Source of the DNA: RYN-111 sp963760125
Lineage (GTDB): Bacteria; Actinomycetota; Actinomycetes; Mycobacteriales; SCTD01
Direction of reading: 5' to 3'
NCBI GenBank assembly: GCA_963760125.1
Contig: CAVXBV010000010.1
Coordinates: 225,358 to 289,357 of the forward strand
Length of the DNA stretch: 64,000 bases
Below, piece by piece: positions 15,649 to 24,555 of this stretch. Every line of letters begins with the position of its first letter. The first letter of the stretch is position 1. A program made the translations under genes and the position numbers. The notes below the pieces were generated by a model. It had not been told where the DNA came from. It worked only from the letters and a program-made list of their open reading frames with translations, and made no database searches.

Positions 15649-16271
15649 CCGGTCTGGACGTCGATCACCAGACGCTCCGGAGCGGAAAGGCGGAACACCC
15701 GGAAGGGCCGCTCCTTGTCCACGCCGAGCAGCACCTGGGCCTGCCCCTCGAACACGGGGTCGTAGACCAGCTCACGGACCGCTGAGGTCCCGGGGGTGGT
15801 GCGCCGGCGGGGCCCGTCGTACTCCTCGACCCCGGTGTCCATCGGGTAGCCCAGGCCGCGGACGATGACGTCCAACGAGCCGCTGCCCTCGAGCGGTACC
15901 TCGGCGCCCTCGCCCTGGGTGCGCGGATCGTCGATCCACCTGACCAGCCAGCCGACCTGGCCCCTCCCCGCCAGGTCGATGACCACGCGGTCGTAACCCT
16001 CGTGGCGGCCGACGCGGAGGTCGGTGATCCCGAGGGCGGTCTCGGAGCCGGTCGGGGCCTGCTCACTGTCCTTGGTCGACGTGGGCGGCAACGAGGCTGG
16101 TGCGCTCTCGTCGACCGGCACCGGCGGAACGGTCTCGGCCACCGAGGGCACGGTGCTGGGCGCGGGACTGCTCGAGGCCGTCGGCGGAGCCGACACCGTC
16201 GAGGGATCGTTGCTACAGGCGGCGAGCGCGACAGCAAGCAGGACCGCGGGAACGATCGGGTGGGTTCTCAC
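15645..16271 (-). CDS. AMIN-like domain lipoprotein
   Basis: 208 residues from GTG 16271. The start follows TTACCT by 6 nt on the minus strand with GTGACA 17 nt further up, again a leaderless arrangement. The N-terminus is a lipoprotein signal (LLAVALAAC), then a Ser/Pro/Thr-rich linker to about residue 80, then a beta-rich domain with RVGRHEGYDRVVIDLAG and RVFRLSAPERLVIDV. This is the AMIN-like domain of actinobacterial lipoproteins, thought to bind cell-wall material. Function of the protein is unknown. It overlaps the PPOX stop by 4 nt, tail to tail. Confidence 0.75.
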   Translation of the reverse strand: MRTHPIVPAVLLAVALAACSNDPSTVSAPPTASSSPAPSTVPSVAETVPPVPVDESAPASLPPTSTKDSEQAPTGSETALGITDLRVGRHEGYDRVVIDLAGRGQVGWLVRWIDDPRTQGEGAEVPLEGSGSLDVIVRGLGYPMDTGVEEYDGPRRRTTPGTSAVRELVYDPVFEGQAQVLLGVDKERPFRVFRLSAPERLVIDVQTG

Positions 16272-16374
16272 GACTCCAGGTAACGCCACCAGGACCGCCC
16301 TGTCACGCTGCGGCGCGTCCCTCCCTGCCGTGCCCGTGGAGCCTCCCGCCGGGGAGACATGGCACCGTGGAGGC

Positions 16375-17904
16375 ATGGACCTGTCCGGAGCCCGGGCGCT
16401 GGCGCGCGCCGGCCTGCTGTCACCCGTGCGTCCGGACCGCCTGCTCGGGATGGCCTTGGCCGTCGCGCGCTACGGCCTCACCCCGGCCACTGGGTACGCC
16501 GCGGGCGCCGCGCGGCACCCGGACCGCGTCGCCCTCATCGATGACGAGGGCCCGCTCACCTTCCGGGAGCTCGACCAGCGCACGGACCGGCTCGCGGCAG
16601 AGCTGCAGGCCCGGGGAGTCCGCGTCAGCGCTTCTGTGGGGCTGCTCGCGCGCAACGGCCGCGGCTTCGTCGAGGGGCTGCTGGCCATCAGCAAAGCGGG
16701 CGCCGACGTGCTGCTGCTGAACACCGGCTCGGCAGGACCTCAGCTCGCCGGCGTGCTGGACCGCGAGCAGGCCGTCGCGGTCCTGCACGACGAGGAGTTC
16801 ACCTCCCTGCTGGGACCTGCGGTCGCCGGCCGACTCGCGCTCACCACCGAGGAGCTCGGTCGGCTCGCCGTCACCAGTGCGCTCGGTGCGCCCGCCAAGA
16901 CCGGGCACACCACGCGGCTGGTCATCCTCACCAGCGGCACGACCGGCGCGCCGCGGGGAGCCGCGCGCAGCGGTGCCTCGGCGGACGACGCCGTGTCGAT
17001 GCTCTCGGCGATCCCGCTCAAGGCGGGGGAGACCACCGTCATCGCGAGTCCCGTGTTCCACGCCTGGGGCCTGGGCCACCTGACGATGGCGATGCTGCTG
17101 GGGTCGACCGTCGTCCTGCAGCGGACGTTCGACCCGGAGCGCGTGCTCGCGGCGGTGGAGGAGCACCACGCCACGGGACTCGTCGTCGTTCCGGTGATGC
17201 TCGACAAGCTGCTGGCGGCCGACCCGGACCGGTTCGACACCTCGGCGCTGCGGATCATCGCCAGCAGCGGAAGTGCCCTTCCCGGTCCGTTGGCGACCCG
17301 CGTCCTCGACGCCTTCGGCTCGGTCCTCTACAACCTCTACGGGTCCACGGAGGTCGCGTACGCCGCGGTCGCGGGGCCGGAGGACCTGCGGGCCGACCCT
17401 TCCACGGCAGGGCGGGCGCCGTACGGCGTCACGCTGCGCGTCGTCGACGCCGACGGGGCGGACGTGCCCGTCGGGACGCCAGGACGCATCTTCGTCGGCA
17501 GCGGCATGGCCTTCGAGGGGTACACCGACGGCTCGGACAAGGACCGCCTCGACGGTCTGGTCGCCACGGGCGACCTCGGGGTGCTCTCGGCCGACGGGCT
17601 GCTGACGGTGCTTGGCCGCGACGACGACATGGTCGTGATCGGCGGGGAGAACGTCTACCCGAACCAGGTCGAGGACGCGCTGCTGGCCCACCCGGAGGTG
17701 CGTGAGGTGGCCGTGACAGCGGCCGAGGACCCGGCGTTCGGGGTACGACTGGTCGCGCACGTGGTCGGGACGGCAGACGAGGACGACCTCAAGGCCCTCG
17801 TGCGGGAGCACGTGGCCCGCTTCGCCGTGCCTCGGGAGTTCCGCTTCCTGGAGGCGCTGCCGCGCAACGCGACCGGCAAGGTGCTCAAGAGGGACCTGAC
17901 GTGA
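16375..17904 (+). CDS. Acyl-CoA synthetase (AMP-forming)
   Basis: 509 residues from ATG 16375. ANL-superfamily adenylating enzyme: P-loop LTSGTTGAPRG, YGSTE at about residue 325, the hinge aspartate region TGDLGVLSADGLLTVLGRDDD, and the C-terminal catalytic lysine in NATGKVLKRDL. It would activate a carboxylic acid, most likely a fatty acid, as acyl-AMP and then acyl-CoA. The AMP-binding site carries GVTLRVVD and a short N-terminus typical of long/medium-chain ligases. The substrate is not predictable. clpS starts inside the last codon (4-nt overlap), though the two functions are unrelated. Confidence 0.88.
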   Translation: MDLSGARALARAGLLSPVRPDRLLGMALAVARYGLTPATGYAAGAARHPDRVALIDDEGPLTFRELDQRTDRLAAELQARGVRVSASVGLLARNGRGFVEGLLAISKAGADVLLLNTGSAGPQLAGVLDREQAVAVLHDEEFTSLLGPAVAGRLALTTEELGRLAVTSALGAPAKTGHTTRLVILTSGTTGAPRGAARSGASADDAVSMLSAIPLKAGETTVIASPVFHAWGLGHLTMAMLLGSTVVLQRTFDPERVLAAVEEHHATGLVVVPVMLDKLLAADPDRFDTSALRIIASSGSALPGPLATRVLDAFGSVLYNLYGSTEVAYAAVAGPEDLRADPSTAGRAPYGVTLRVVDADGADVPVGTPGRIFVGSGMAFEGYTDGSDKDRLDGLVATGDLGVLSADGLLTVLGRDDDMVVIGGENVYPNQVEDALLAHPEVREVAVTAAEDPAFGVRLVAHVVGTADEDDLKALVREHVARFAVPREFRFLEALPRNATGKVLKRDLT

Positions 17905-18179
17905 CCGCACCGGCCCAGCTCGACCAGCCGCAGGTGGACGAGGACATCGACCAGCCGTGGGTCACCATCGTGTGGAACGACCCGGTCAACCTGATGAGCT
18001 ACGTCACCCACGTGCTGATGGAGCTGTTCGGGTACAGCCGCGACAAGGCGACCCAGCTCATGCTGCAGGTCCACCAGGAGGGCAGGGCAGTGGTGAGCAA
18101 CGGCTCGAGGGAGCAGATGGAGGCCGACGTGGCCCGCTGTCACGCCAAGGGCCTCTGGGCCACGCTGCAGCAGGACTGA
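17901..18179 (+). CDS. clpS: ATP-dependent Clp protease adaptor ClpS
   Basis: 92 residues. ClpS core: WVTIVWNDPVNLMSYVTHVLM (read as WNDPVNLMSYV plus the helix with H), FGYSRDKATQLMLQVHQEGRAVV and a terminal helix. The N-degron pocket residues (NDPVN and the conserved His) are present. It delivers N-end-rule substrates to ClpC/ClpX-ClpP. The gene overlaps the acyl-CoA synthetase gene and is followed by DUF2017, the usual actinobacterial order. Confidence 0.95.
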   Translation: MTAPAQLDQPQVDEDIDQPWVTIVWNDPVNLMSYVTHVLMELFGYSRDKATQLMLQVHQEGRAVVSNGSREQMEADVARCHAKGLWATLQQD

Positions 18180-18180
18180 C

Positions 18181-18714
18181 GTGCGCTTCACCCGCCACCG
18201 CAAGGGACTGCGCGCCCAGGTCGACGCGGTCGAGGCCCAGGTCCTCGCCCAGCTCGCTCGGGAGATGCTGCAGATCGTCGAGGCGCCCGACGTGTCGGAC
18301 GACCCGTTGGCCGCCCTGGTCGGCCTGCCGGGCGGCGACGTGCACCCACCGGACAACCCGGTGCTGCAGCGACTGCTGCCCGACGCCTACGCCGGCGATC
18401 CCGAGGCTGCGGGGGACTTCCGGCGCTACACCGACAGCGACCTGCGGGCCACCAAGCGGGCGGACGCCACGGCGGTTCTCGACACCCTGCCCGACGGCGG
18501 GGGCCGGATGGATCTCGACCGCGACCAGGCAGACCGGTGGCTCGGTGCGCTCAACGACATGCGGCTGGCGCTCGGCACCTCGCTCGGTGTCGAGGAGGAG
18601 ACCGACCTCGACGAACAGGACGCCGAGGAGGAGCGCGGTCACGCCCTGCAGATCTACGGCTGGCTGGGCTGGCTGCAGGAGTCGCTGCTGTCGTGCCTCG
18701 ATCCACGGGTGTGA
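18181..18714 (+). CDS. DUF2017 protein
   Basis: 177 residues, starting 1 nt after the clpS stop. Cytosolic, acidic, alpha-helical protein beginning RFTRHRKGLRAQ. DUF2017 proteins follow clpS in actinobacterial genomes (for example Rv1332). No biochemical function is established. The context suggests a role connected with ClpS or with the sulfur genes downstream, but this is speculative. Confidence 0.85.
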   Translation: MRFTRHRKGLRAQVDAVEAQVLAQLAREMLQIVEAPDVSDDPLAALVGLPGGDVHPPDNPVLQRLLPDAYAGDPEAAGDFRRYTDSDLRATKRADATAVLDTLPDGGGRMDLDRDQADRWLGALNDMRLALGTSLGVEEETDLDEQDAEEERGHALQIYGWLGWLQESLLSCLDPRV

Positions 18715-18727
18715 TGGGATCGGGGTC

Positions 18728-19180
18728 ATGCAGGACTCCGTGACCGTGCGCATGAGCGCCACCCCCGATGCCGTCTGGTCGCTCGTCAGCGACATCACCC
18801 GCACCGGTGAGTTCAGTCCCGAGACCTTCGAAGCCGAGTGGCTCGAGGGCGCGACGGGACCTGACGTCGGCGCGCGCTTTCGCGGTCACGTCAACCGCAA
18901 CAACAAGGGCCTGAAGTACTGGACCACCTGTCGTGTCAGCGAGAGCGAGCCGGGCAAGGTCTTCGCCTTCGACGTGCTGGGGGGGAGCAAGGCCATCAAC
19001 TCCTGGCGCTACGACCTCGCCGCCGTCGAGGGCGGGACCGATGTCACGGAGTCGTTCCGGTTGACACCCGCGCTGCCGATGCGGATCTACTGGCTGCTGC
19101 TGGGCTGGGCGCGCGGCAAGACCAACCGCGAGGGCATGCGCACGACGTTGGAGCGCATCAAGGCTGTCGTCGAGGCCTGA
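18728..19180 (+). CDS. SRPBCC (START-like) family protein
   Basis: 150 residues from ATG 18728. The fold markers are the N-terminal SVTVRMSATPDAVWSLVSDITRTGEFSPE and the C-terminal long helix after PMRIYWLLLGWARGKTN. SRPBCC proteins bind hydrophobic ligands in a deep cavity; this member belongs to the polyketide-cyclase/dehydrase-like group. Ligand unknown. It sits in the clpS-mec-cysO run, 13 nt after DUF2017, at a position where M. tuberculosis has a different gene. Confidence 0.75.
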   Translation: MQDSVTVRMSATPDAVWSLVSDITRTGEFSPETFEAEWLEGATGPDVGARFRGHVNRNNKGLKYWTTCRVSESEPGKVFAFDVLGGSKAINSWRYDLAAVEGGTDVTESFRLTPALPMRIYWLLLGWARGKTNREGMRTTLERIKAVVEA

Positions 19181-19181
19181 G

Positions 19182-19583
19182 GTGCTCTCCCTCCCGCGGA
19201 CCATGGTCGACCGGGTCCTGGCGCACGCACGGCGCGACCACCCTGATGAGTGCTGCGGTGTGATCTCCGCCACGGCCGACGGAACACCGGCGCGGTTGGT
19301 GGAGATGGAGAACGCCGAGCGCTCGCCCACCGGCTTCACCTTCGACAGCGCCGAATGGCTGCGGGTCTACCGCGCCCTCGACGACGCCGACGAGGTGCCC
19401 CACGTCGTCTACCACTCGCACACGATGACCGAGGCCTATCCCTCGCGCACGGACATCCGCTGGTCGGAGACGGCCGGCTTCCCGTACTGGCTGCTGGTCA
19501 GCACGCGCGCCGACGCCGACGAGGTCAGGGCCTTCACCATCGCGAGTGGCGAGGTCACCGAGGTGTCCCTCAGGCTGACCTGA
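19182..19583 (+). CDS. mec: CysO-cysteine peptidase (Mec-like JAMM protease)
   Basis: 133 residues from GTG 19182. JAMM zinc peptidase motif: ECCG near residues 22-25, HSH near 80 and S(x)2D in EAYPSRTDIRW. In M. tuberculosis the homologue Mec removes cysteine from the C-terminus of the sulfur carrier CysO. The same three genes, mec-cysO-cysM, follow one another here, which makes this function likely. Cytosolic. Confidence 0.9.
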   Translation: MLSLPRTMVDRVLAHARRDHPDECCGVISATADGTPARLVEMENAERSPTGFTFDSAEWLRVYRALDDADEVPHVVYHSHTMTEAYPSRTDIRWSETAGFPYWLLVSTRADADEVRAFTIASGEVTEVSLRLT

Positions 19584-19652
19584 GGAACAAGCGCGACGGC
19601 AGGTCGTGTTCACTGATCAGACGTCCGCATCGAGCTCAGGAGACCCTCCAGC

Positions 19653-19928
19653 ATGGCCATCGAGGTCCGCATCCCGACCATCCTCCGCACCTACACCGGG
19701 GGCGAGAAGGCCGTCGAGGCCAAGGGCGACACCCTCCTGGGGCTGATCGACGATCTCGAGAGCCGCCACGCCGGCATCAAGGGTCGCCTGATCACTGACG
19801 AGGGCAACCTGCACCGCTTCGTCAACGTCTACGTGAACGACGAGGACGTCCGCTTCCTGGGTTCGCTCGAGACGCCCCTCAAGGACGGCGACAGCGTCAC
19901 CGTCCTGCCGGCCGTCGCCGGCGGCTGA
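19653..19928 (+). CDS. cysO: Sulfur carrier protein CysO (ThiS/MoaD family)
   Basis: 91 residues with a ubiquitin-like fold pattern and the diagnostic C-terminal Gly-Gly (VTVLPAVAGG). In the known pathway the C-terminus is adenylated and thiocarboxylated, then attacked by the aminoacrylate made by CysM to give a CysO-cysteine adduct. Flanked by mec and cysM in the same order as in M. tuberculosis. The 69 nt before it contain AGGAG near the start and no other feature. Confidence 0.92.
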   Translation: MAIEVRIPTILRTYTGGEKAVEAKGDTLLGLIDDLESRHAGIKGRLITDEGNLHRFVNVYVNDEDVRFLGSLETPLKDGDSVTVLPAVAGG

Positions 19929-19932
19929 CTCT

Positions 19933-20880
19933 GTGCGGTACGACTCGCTGATCGACTCCGTCGGGCGCACGCCGCTCGTCGGGCTCCCTCGCCTGTCGCC
20001 GTCGCCTGACGTCCGCCTCTGGGCCAAGCTCGAGACCAACAACCCGACCGGCTCGATCAAGGACCGCGCGGCGCTCTACATGGTCGCGCAGGCCGAGAAG
20101 GAGGGCCTGCTGCGTCCCGGGGTCACGGTCCTCGAACCGACCTCCGGCAACACCGGGATCTCGCTCGCCATGGTCTGCCGGATGCGCGGGTACCGCCTGA
20201 TCTGCGTGATGCCGGAGAACACCTCGATCGAGCGGCGCCAGCTGCTCACGATGTACGGCGCCGAGATCGTCACGAGTCCCGCTGCCGGCGGTTCCAACCA
20301 GGCGGTCGCGGTGGCCAAGCAGCTGTCGGCGGAGAACCCCGACTGGGTCATGCTCTACCAGTACGGCAACCCGGCCAACGCCCTCGCGCACTACGAGACG
20401 ACCGGTCCGGAGATCCTCGAGGACCTGCCGACCCTCACCCACTTCGTGGCGGGTCTGGGCACCACGGGCACGCTGATGGGCACGGGTCGCTACCTGCGCG
20501 AGCACAAGCCCGACGTGCGGATCATCGCCGCCGAGCCGCGCTACGGCGAGCTCGTCTACGGACTGCGCAACATCGACGAGGGCTTCGTCCCGGAGCTGTA
20601 CGACGCGTCGGTGCTGACCTCGCGCTTCTCGGTCGGTCCGCGGGAGGCGTTGCGCCGTACCCGCCAGCTGGTGGAGGAGGAGGGCATCTTCGCCGGCATC
20701 TCGACAGGGGCCATCCTCCACGCCGCCCTCGGCGAGGCGATGAAGGCGGTCAAGGCCGGTCAGCGCGCCGACATCGCGTTCGTCGTGTGCGACGGCGGGT
20801 GGAAGTACCTCTCGACCGGCGCGTACGCCGGGACGCTCGAGGAGGCCGAGGCCGCCCTCGAGGGTCAGCTCTGGGCGTGA
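19933..20880 (+). CDS. cysM: O-phosphoserine sulfhydrylase CysM
   Basis: 315 residues. Fold-type II PLP enzyme: lysine in NPTGSIKDRAALY, SGNTGISLA, and the phosphate-binding GLGTTGTLMG. The GTG start is 4 nt after the cysO stop. Members adjacent to cysO prefer O-phospho-L-serine and CysO-thiocarboxylate over O-acetylserine and sulfide. The C-terminus is long and ends DGGWKYLSTGAYAG, as in actinobacterial CysM. Together with mec and cysO it gives a cysteine route that does not need free sulfide. Confidence 0.93.
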   Translation: MRYDSLIDSVGRTPLVGLPRLSPSPDVRLWAKLETNNPTGSIKDRAALYMVAQAEKEGLLRPGVTVLEPTSGNTGISLAMVCRMRGYRLICVMPENTSIERRQLLTMYGAEIVTSPAAGGSNQAVAVAKQLSAENPDWVMLYQYGNPANALAHYETTGPEILEDLPTLTHFVAGLGTTGTLMGTGRYLREHKPDVRIIAAEPRYGELVYGLRNIDEGFVPELYDASVLTSRFSVGPREALRRTRQLVEEEGIFAGISTGAILHAALGEAMKAVKAGQRADIAFVVCDGGWKYLSTGAYAGTLEEAEAALEGQLWA

Positions 20881-20915
20881 GAGCCCATGGCCACCGAGGG
20901 ACGCGGCGGTGGCCC

Positions 20916-20921
20916 TAGTGT
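20916..20921 (+). promoter_or_regulatory. Leaderless -10 element TAGTGT for murI
   Basis: TAGTGT is 7 nt before GTG 20929 and is the main reason to prefer that start over ATG 20887. Confidence 0.5.
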
Positions 20922-20928
20922 TGCGCCG

Positions 20929-21744
20929 GTGAGCCACGCGCCGATCGGGGTCTTCGACTCCGGCGTGGGTGGACTCACCGTCGCGCGGGCCCTGCTCGAC
21001 CAGCTCCCCCACGAGGAGCTGCTGTACGTCGGCGACACGGCGCACGGCCCGTACGGTCCGCTCCCGATCGCCGAGGTCCGCCGCCACACCCTCGCCGGCC
21101 TCGACGCGCTGGTCGACCAGGGCGTCAAGATGCTCGTGATCGCCTGCAACAGCGCCTCCAGTGCGTGCCTGCGCGACGCGCGCGAGAGGTACGACGTCCC
21201 CGTCATCGAGGTGATCGCTCCTGCCGTACGCCGCGCCGTGTCCGCCACCCGGACCGGCAAAGTCGGCCTGATCGCCACCTCCATGACCGTGGCCAGCGGC
21301 GCCTATGACGAGGCCTTCTCCGCAGCGCCGCAGGTCGAGCTCACGAGCGCTGCCTGCCCCCGGTTCGTGGACTTCGTGGAGCGCGGCGTGACCAGTGGCC
21401 GTCAACTATTGCAGCTGGCCACGCACTACCTCGCGCCCGTCATGGACGCCGGAGCCGACACCCTGGTGCTCGGGTGCACCCACTACCCGCTGCTGACCGG
21501 CATGATCAGCCTCGTCGTCGGTGAAGGGGTGACGCTCGTGTCCAGTGCGGAAGAGACGGCCAAGGACGTCTACCGGGTGCTCGTGCGCGAGGACCTCGAG
21601 CGCGACCCTGCGGCGCCGGCGCCGCAGCACCGGTTCGTGGCGACGGGCGACCCGGCGCCGTTCGCCAAGGTGGGGCGCAGGTTCCTGGGGCCGGAGATCG
21701 GGCAGGTCACGGGCATGGACGGTCGGGAGGTCTTGTGCAGCTGA
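20929..21744 (+). CDS. murI: Glutamate racemase
   Basis: 271 residues if started at GTG 20929. An ATG at 20887 would add 14 residues that do not look like MurI, and homology starts at APIGVFDSGVGG. The catalytic cysteines are in IACNSASSA (about 76) and LGCTHYPLL (about 185), with EELLYVGDTAHGPYGP close to the N-terminus. It interconverts L- and D-glutamate for peptidoglycan. In M. tuberculosis murI follows cysM after one rhomboid gene, which is missing here. It overlaps the next gene by 10 nt. Confidence 0.94.
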   Translation: MSHAPIGVFDSGVGGLTVARALLDQLPHEELLYVGDTAHGPYGPLPIAEVRRHTLAGLDALVDQGVKMLVIACNSASSACLRDARERYDVPVIEVIAPAVRRAVSATRTGKVGLIATSMTVASGAYDEAFSAAPQVELTSAACPRFVDFVERGVTSGRQLLQLATHYLAPVMDAGADTLVLGCTHYPLLTGMISLVVGEGVTLVSSAEETAKDVYRVLVREDLERDPAAPAPQHRFVATGDPAPFAKVGRRFLGPEIGQVTGMDGREVLCS

Positions 21745-22481
21745 CCGTCTTGGGCTGCGCGGGTACCTACCCCGGCCCGGAGTCGCCGTGCTCGTCGTAC
21801 CTCGTGGAGCACGACGGCTACCGCCTCGTGCTCGACCTCGGCGCCGGCGCCCTCGGCTCCCTGCAGCGGCACGCGGACCTGCGCGACATCGACGCGTTGT
21901 ACATCACTCATTTGCACGCCGATCACTGCATCGACCTGGTGGCCTACTCCTACGCGTTGCGCTTCCACCCGGACGGGCAACGCGCGTCGCTTCCCGTCCA
22001 CGGGCCGGTCGGGACGCGCGGGCGCATCCTCGGCTGCTACGACGAGGCCCCGATGCCCGGTCTGCTGGACGTCTTCGACTTCCAGGAGCACACCGCGCAG
22101 CCGCTTCAGCTCGGCCCGTTCACCATCACCGCGGCGGTGGTCCGGCACCCGATCGAGAGCCACGGACTGCGTATCGAGGCCGCGGGCCGCGTCCTCACCT
22201 ACAGCGCCGACACCGCCGTGTGCCCCGAGCTCGTGATGCTCGCACGGGACAGCGACCTGTTCCTCTGCGAGGCCTCGTGGACCTCGGGTCCGGAGACTCC
22301 CGAAGGAATCCACCTGACCGGGCGCGAGGCCGGCGAGGCGGCGGCGGAGGCGGGCGCCAAGCGCGTCGTCCTGACGCACGTCATCCCCTCCTACGACCAG
22401 CAGGTGCTGCTCGCGGAGGCCAAGGAGACCTACAGCGGTCCTCTGGAGCTCGCCCGGCTGGGAGCGGTCTACCAGGTCTGA
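21735..22481 (+). CDS. MBL-fold cyclic nucleotide phosphodiesterase-like hydrolase
   Basis: 248 residues from TGCAGCTGACC (start GTG 21735). Metallo-beta-lactamase fold with THLHADHCIDL, VVRHPIESHGLRIE, YSADTA and LTHVIPSY metal-binding motifs. The gene is in the position of Rv1339 between murI and rph; that protein has been reported as an atypical class II cAMP phosphodiesterase. tRNA 3'-end processing RNase Z is the alternative family, but the short length and the order favour the PDE-like group. Translation-coupled to murI by a 10-nt overlap. Confidence 0.82.
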   Translation: MQLTVLGCAGTYPGPESPCSSYLVEHDGYRLVLDLGAGALGSLQRHADLRDIDALYITHLHADHCIDLVAYSYALRFHPDGQRASLPVHGPVGTRGRILGCYDEAPMPGLLDVFDFQEHTAQPLQLGPFTITAAVVRHPIESHGLRIEAAGRVLTYSADTAVCPELVMLARDSDLFLCEASWTSGPETPEGIHLTGREAGEAAAEAGAKRVVLTHVIPSYDQQVLLAEAKETYSGPLELARLGAVYQV

Positions 22482-22523
22482 GGGCAGGTCTGAGCTCGCC
22501 GGGTGCAGGTGCGGGGGGTAGCG

Positions 22524-23804
22524 ATGTCGAACCACGCCATCATGAAGCGCCTGGTCCTCGCCCTCGCTCTGGCCGCTGGTGCCCTCGGCGCACCGCAGTC
22601 GCAGGCGCTTCCCACTCCCGGCTTCGCCTCGGCGAACATCGAGTTCCTGGGCAACGTGCCGCTGCACGCCGACACGGCAGGCGCCCACTACCGCGACGGC
22701 TACCTCTACGTCACGAGCAGCCACGAGCTGACGATCTACGACGCGCGCAACCCTGAGCTGCCCGTGCCGCTGTCGACCCTGCCGATCCCGCAGACGCCGT
22801 ACTTCTCGGAAGAGGACGTCGACACCAACGGCAAGGTGCTGCTCATCGGCACGCTGACCAAGCTCTTCGTCTTCGACGTCCGCGACAAGACCCGGCCCAC
22901 CTTGAGCGCGACCCTGGACGGGGGCGACGAGCACACCGTCACGTGCGTGCTGGACTGCACGTGGGCGTACGGCTCGTACGGCGAGATCGTCGACCTGCGC
23001 GACCCGGCCGCCCCCAAGTCGGTGGGCGACTGGACGACGGCCCTCAAGGCCGGACCGGGCGAGCAGCACGACGTCACGGAGGTCGCGCCCGGCCTCGTGA
23101 TGACCAGCACGCAGCGGATGTGGCTGCTCGACGCCCGCACCGACCCGGCGCACCCGAAGGTCATCGCGCAGGGGGAGAACAAGGACGACCGGTTCATCCA
23201 CGCCAACCTGTGGCCCCGCGGCGGCAAGGACAAGCTCCTGCTCGTCGGGGGCGAGAGCGCCGAGGCGGGTGCGGGCGCCGCCTGCTCCGACCCGCAAGCG
23301 GGGGCGTTCATGACCTACGACACGAGCGGCTGGGCCGCGTCCAAGACGTTCCGCCGCCTCGACTCCTACCGGCCGCCGGCCGGAGCCGCGCCGGCCGGTG
23401 GGGCCACGTACGAGACGTACTGCTCGCACTGGTTCACCCCGCGACCCGGATGGAAGGACGGCGGCGAGCTCGCGGTCGGCTGGTACGAGCACGGCACGCG
23501 CTTCCTGTCGGTCGCCAAGACCGGCAAGATCAAGGAGACCGGGTGGTACCTCCCCGTGGCCACGACCTCGTCTGCGGCGTACTGGGTGTCCAAGGACCTG
23601 GTGTACGTCCTGGACTACCAGCGCGGCCTCGACATCCTGCGGGTGCATGACAAGGCCGTCCCGCGGCCCGTCGCAGCGGGGGCCTTCGGCCTGCTGCCCA
23701 CCGAGCCCCCGGCGCACCCACGGCTCATGCTGCCGGGTATGCGGCACGACGGCCCGGACGGCGATCGCTGGCGCTGTGGCAACCCCGGGGCCGCACGGCG
23801 CTGA
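22524..23804 (+). CDS. Secreted LVIVD-repeat beta-propeller protein
   Basis: 426 residues from ATG 22524, preceded by a GGGGGG-rich ribosome site; this start gives a clean signal peptide (residues 1-32). The mature protein consists of repeated beta-blades with LYVTSSHELTIYDARNP, LFVFDVRDKTRP and YVLDYQRGLDILRV (LVIVD-type repeats) and several conserved Asp/His. It is probably an extracytoplasmic propeller; ligand and function are unknown. It interrupts the otherwise conserved murI-PDE-rph-rdgB order, which suggests later insertion. Confidence 0.75.
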   Translation: MSNHAIMKRLVLALALAAGALGAPQSQALPTPGFASANIEFLGNVPLHADTAGAHYRDGYLYVTSSHELTIYDARNPELPVPLSTLPIPQTPYFSEEDVDTNGKVLLIGTLTKLFVFDVRDKTRPTLSATLDGGDEHTVTCVLDCTWAYGSYGEIVDLRDPAAPKSVGDWTTALKAGPGEQHDVTEVAPGLVMTSTQRMWLLDARTDPAHPKVIAQGENKDDRFIHANLWPRGGKDKLLLVGGESAEAGAGAACSDPQAGAFMTYDTSGWAASKTFRRLDSYRPPAGAAPAGGATYETYCSHWFTPRPGWKDGGELAVGWYEHGTRFLSVAKTGKIKETGWYLPVATTSSAAYWVSKDLVYVLDYQRGLDILRVHDKAVPRPVAAGAFGLLPTEPPAHPRLMLPGMRHDGPDGDRWRCGNPGAARR

Positions 23805-23828
23805 GCCGGACCGGAGCGCCGACCCCAC

Positions 23829-23834
23829 TAGCCT
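23829..23834 (+). promoter_or_regulatory. Leaderless -10 element TAGCCT for rph
   Basis: TAGCCT is 7 nt upstream of the rph ATG; there is no Shine-Dalgarno sequence. Confidence 0.5.
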
Positions 23835-23841
23835 GATCGGT

Positions 23842-24555
23842 ATGACACGCGAGGACGGCCGTACCCCCGATCAGCTCCGCCAGGTGACGATGACCCGTCG
23901 CTGGCTCGACCACGCCGAGGGCTCCTGCCTGGTGGAGTTCGGCAAGACGCGCGTGCTCGTCGCGGTGTCGGCAACCGAGGGCGTGCCGCGCTGGCGCAAG
24001 GGCTCCGGCCTGGGCTGGCTGAGCGCGGAGTACTCCATGCTCCCGCGTGCCACCCACACGCGCTCGGACCGCGAGGCCGTCAAGGGCAAGCTCGGCGGCC
24101 GCACCCACGAGATCAGCCGGCTGGTCGGCCGGTCGCTCCGCGCGGCCGTCGACCTGTCGAAGCTCGGGGAGAACAGCCTGGCGATCGACTGCGACGTCCT
24201 GCAGGCCGACGGAGGGACGCGCACGGCGGCGATCACCGGGGCGTACGTCGCTCTTGCGGACGCGTGTGCCTTCCTCGGCAAGCCTGAGGCCATCACGCGT
24301 TCGATCGCCGCAGTGAGCGTCGGCATCGTCGACGGCGAGCCGCTGCTCGACCTCGCCTACACCGAGGACGTCCGTGCCGAGACGGACATGAACGTCGTCG
24401 CCACCGGCGCTGGTGACCTCATCGAGGTGCAGGGAACCGCCGAGGGCCTGCCGTTCTCGCGCAAGGAGCTCGACGCCCTGCTGGACCTCGCGCTCGCCGG
24501 CTGCGCGAACCTCTCAGCCCTGCAGAGCGCGGTGCTTGCTCAGCCGCTGCCGTGA
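23842..24555 (+). CDS. rph: Ribonuclease PH
   Basis: 237 residues from ATG 23842. The phosphorolytic 3'-exoribonuclease is recognised by RTPDQLRQV, GSCLVEFGKTRVLVAVSATEGVP, MLPRATHTRSDREA and EISRLVGRSLRAA, and the Asp-rich IDCDVLQADGGTRTAAITGAYVAL (metal and phosphate binding). It trims tRNA 3' ends and other RNAs. rdgB overlaps its stop by 4 nt, as in most actinobacteria. Confidence 0.97.
   Translation: MTREDGRTPDQLRQVTMTRRWLDHAEGSCLVEFGKTRVLVAVSATEGVPRWRKGSGLGWLSAEYSMLPRATHTRSDREAVKGKLGGRTHEISRLVGRSLRAAVDLSKLGENSLAIDCDVLQADGGTRTAAITGAYVALADACAFLGKPEAITRSIAAVSVGIVDGEPLLDLAYTEDVRAETDMNVVATGAGDLIEVQGTAEGLPFSRKELDALLDLALAGCANLSALQSAVLAQPLP

Noticed and set aside
21570..23828. Minus-strand open frame of 752 codons, and similar long ones at 19897-21405 and 33246-35567
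   Set aside because: They lie opposite clear genes (cysM, murI, rph-side genes, CPBP group), show no protein family features and arise from high GC in the antisense frame.
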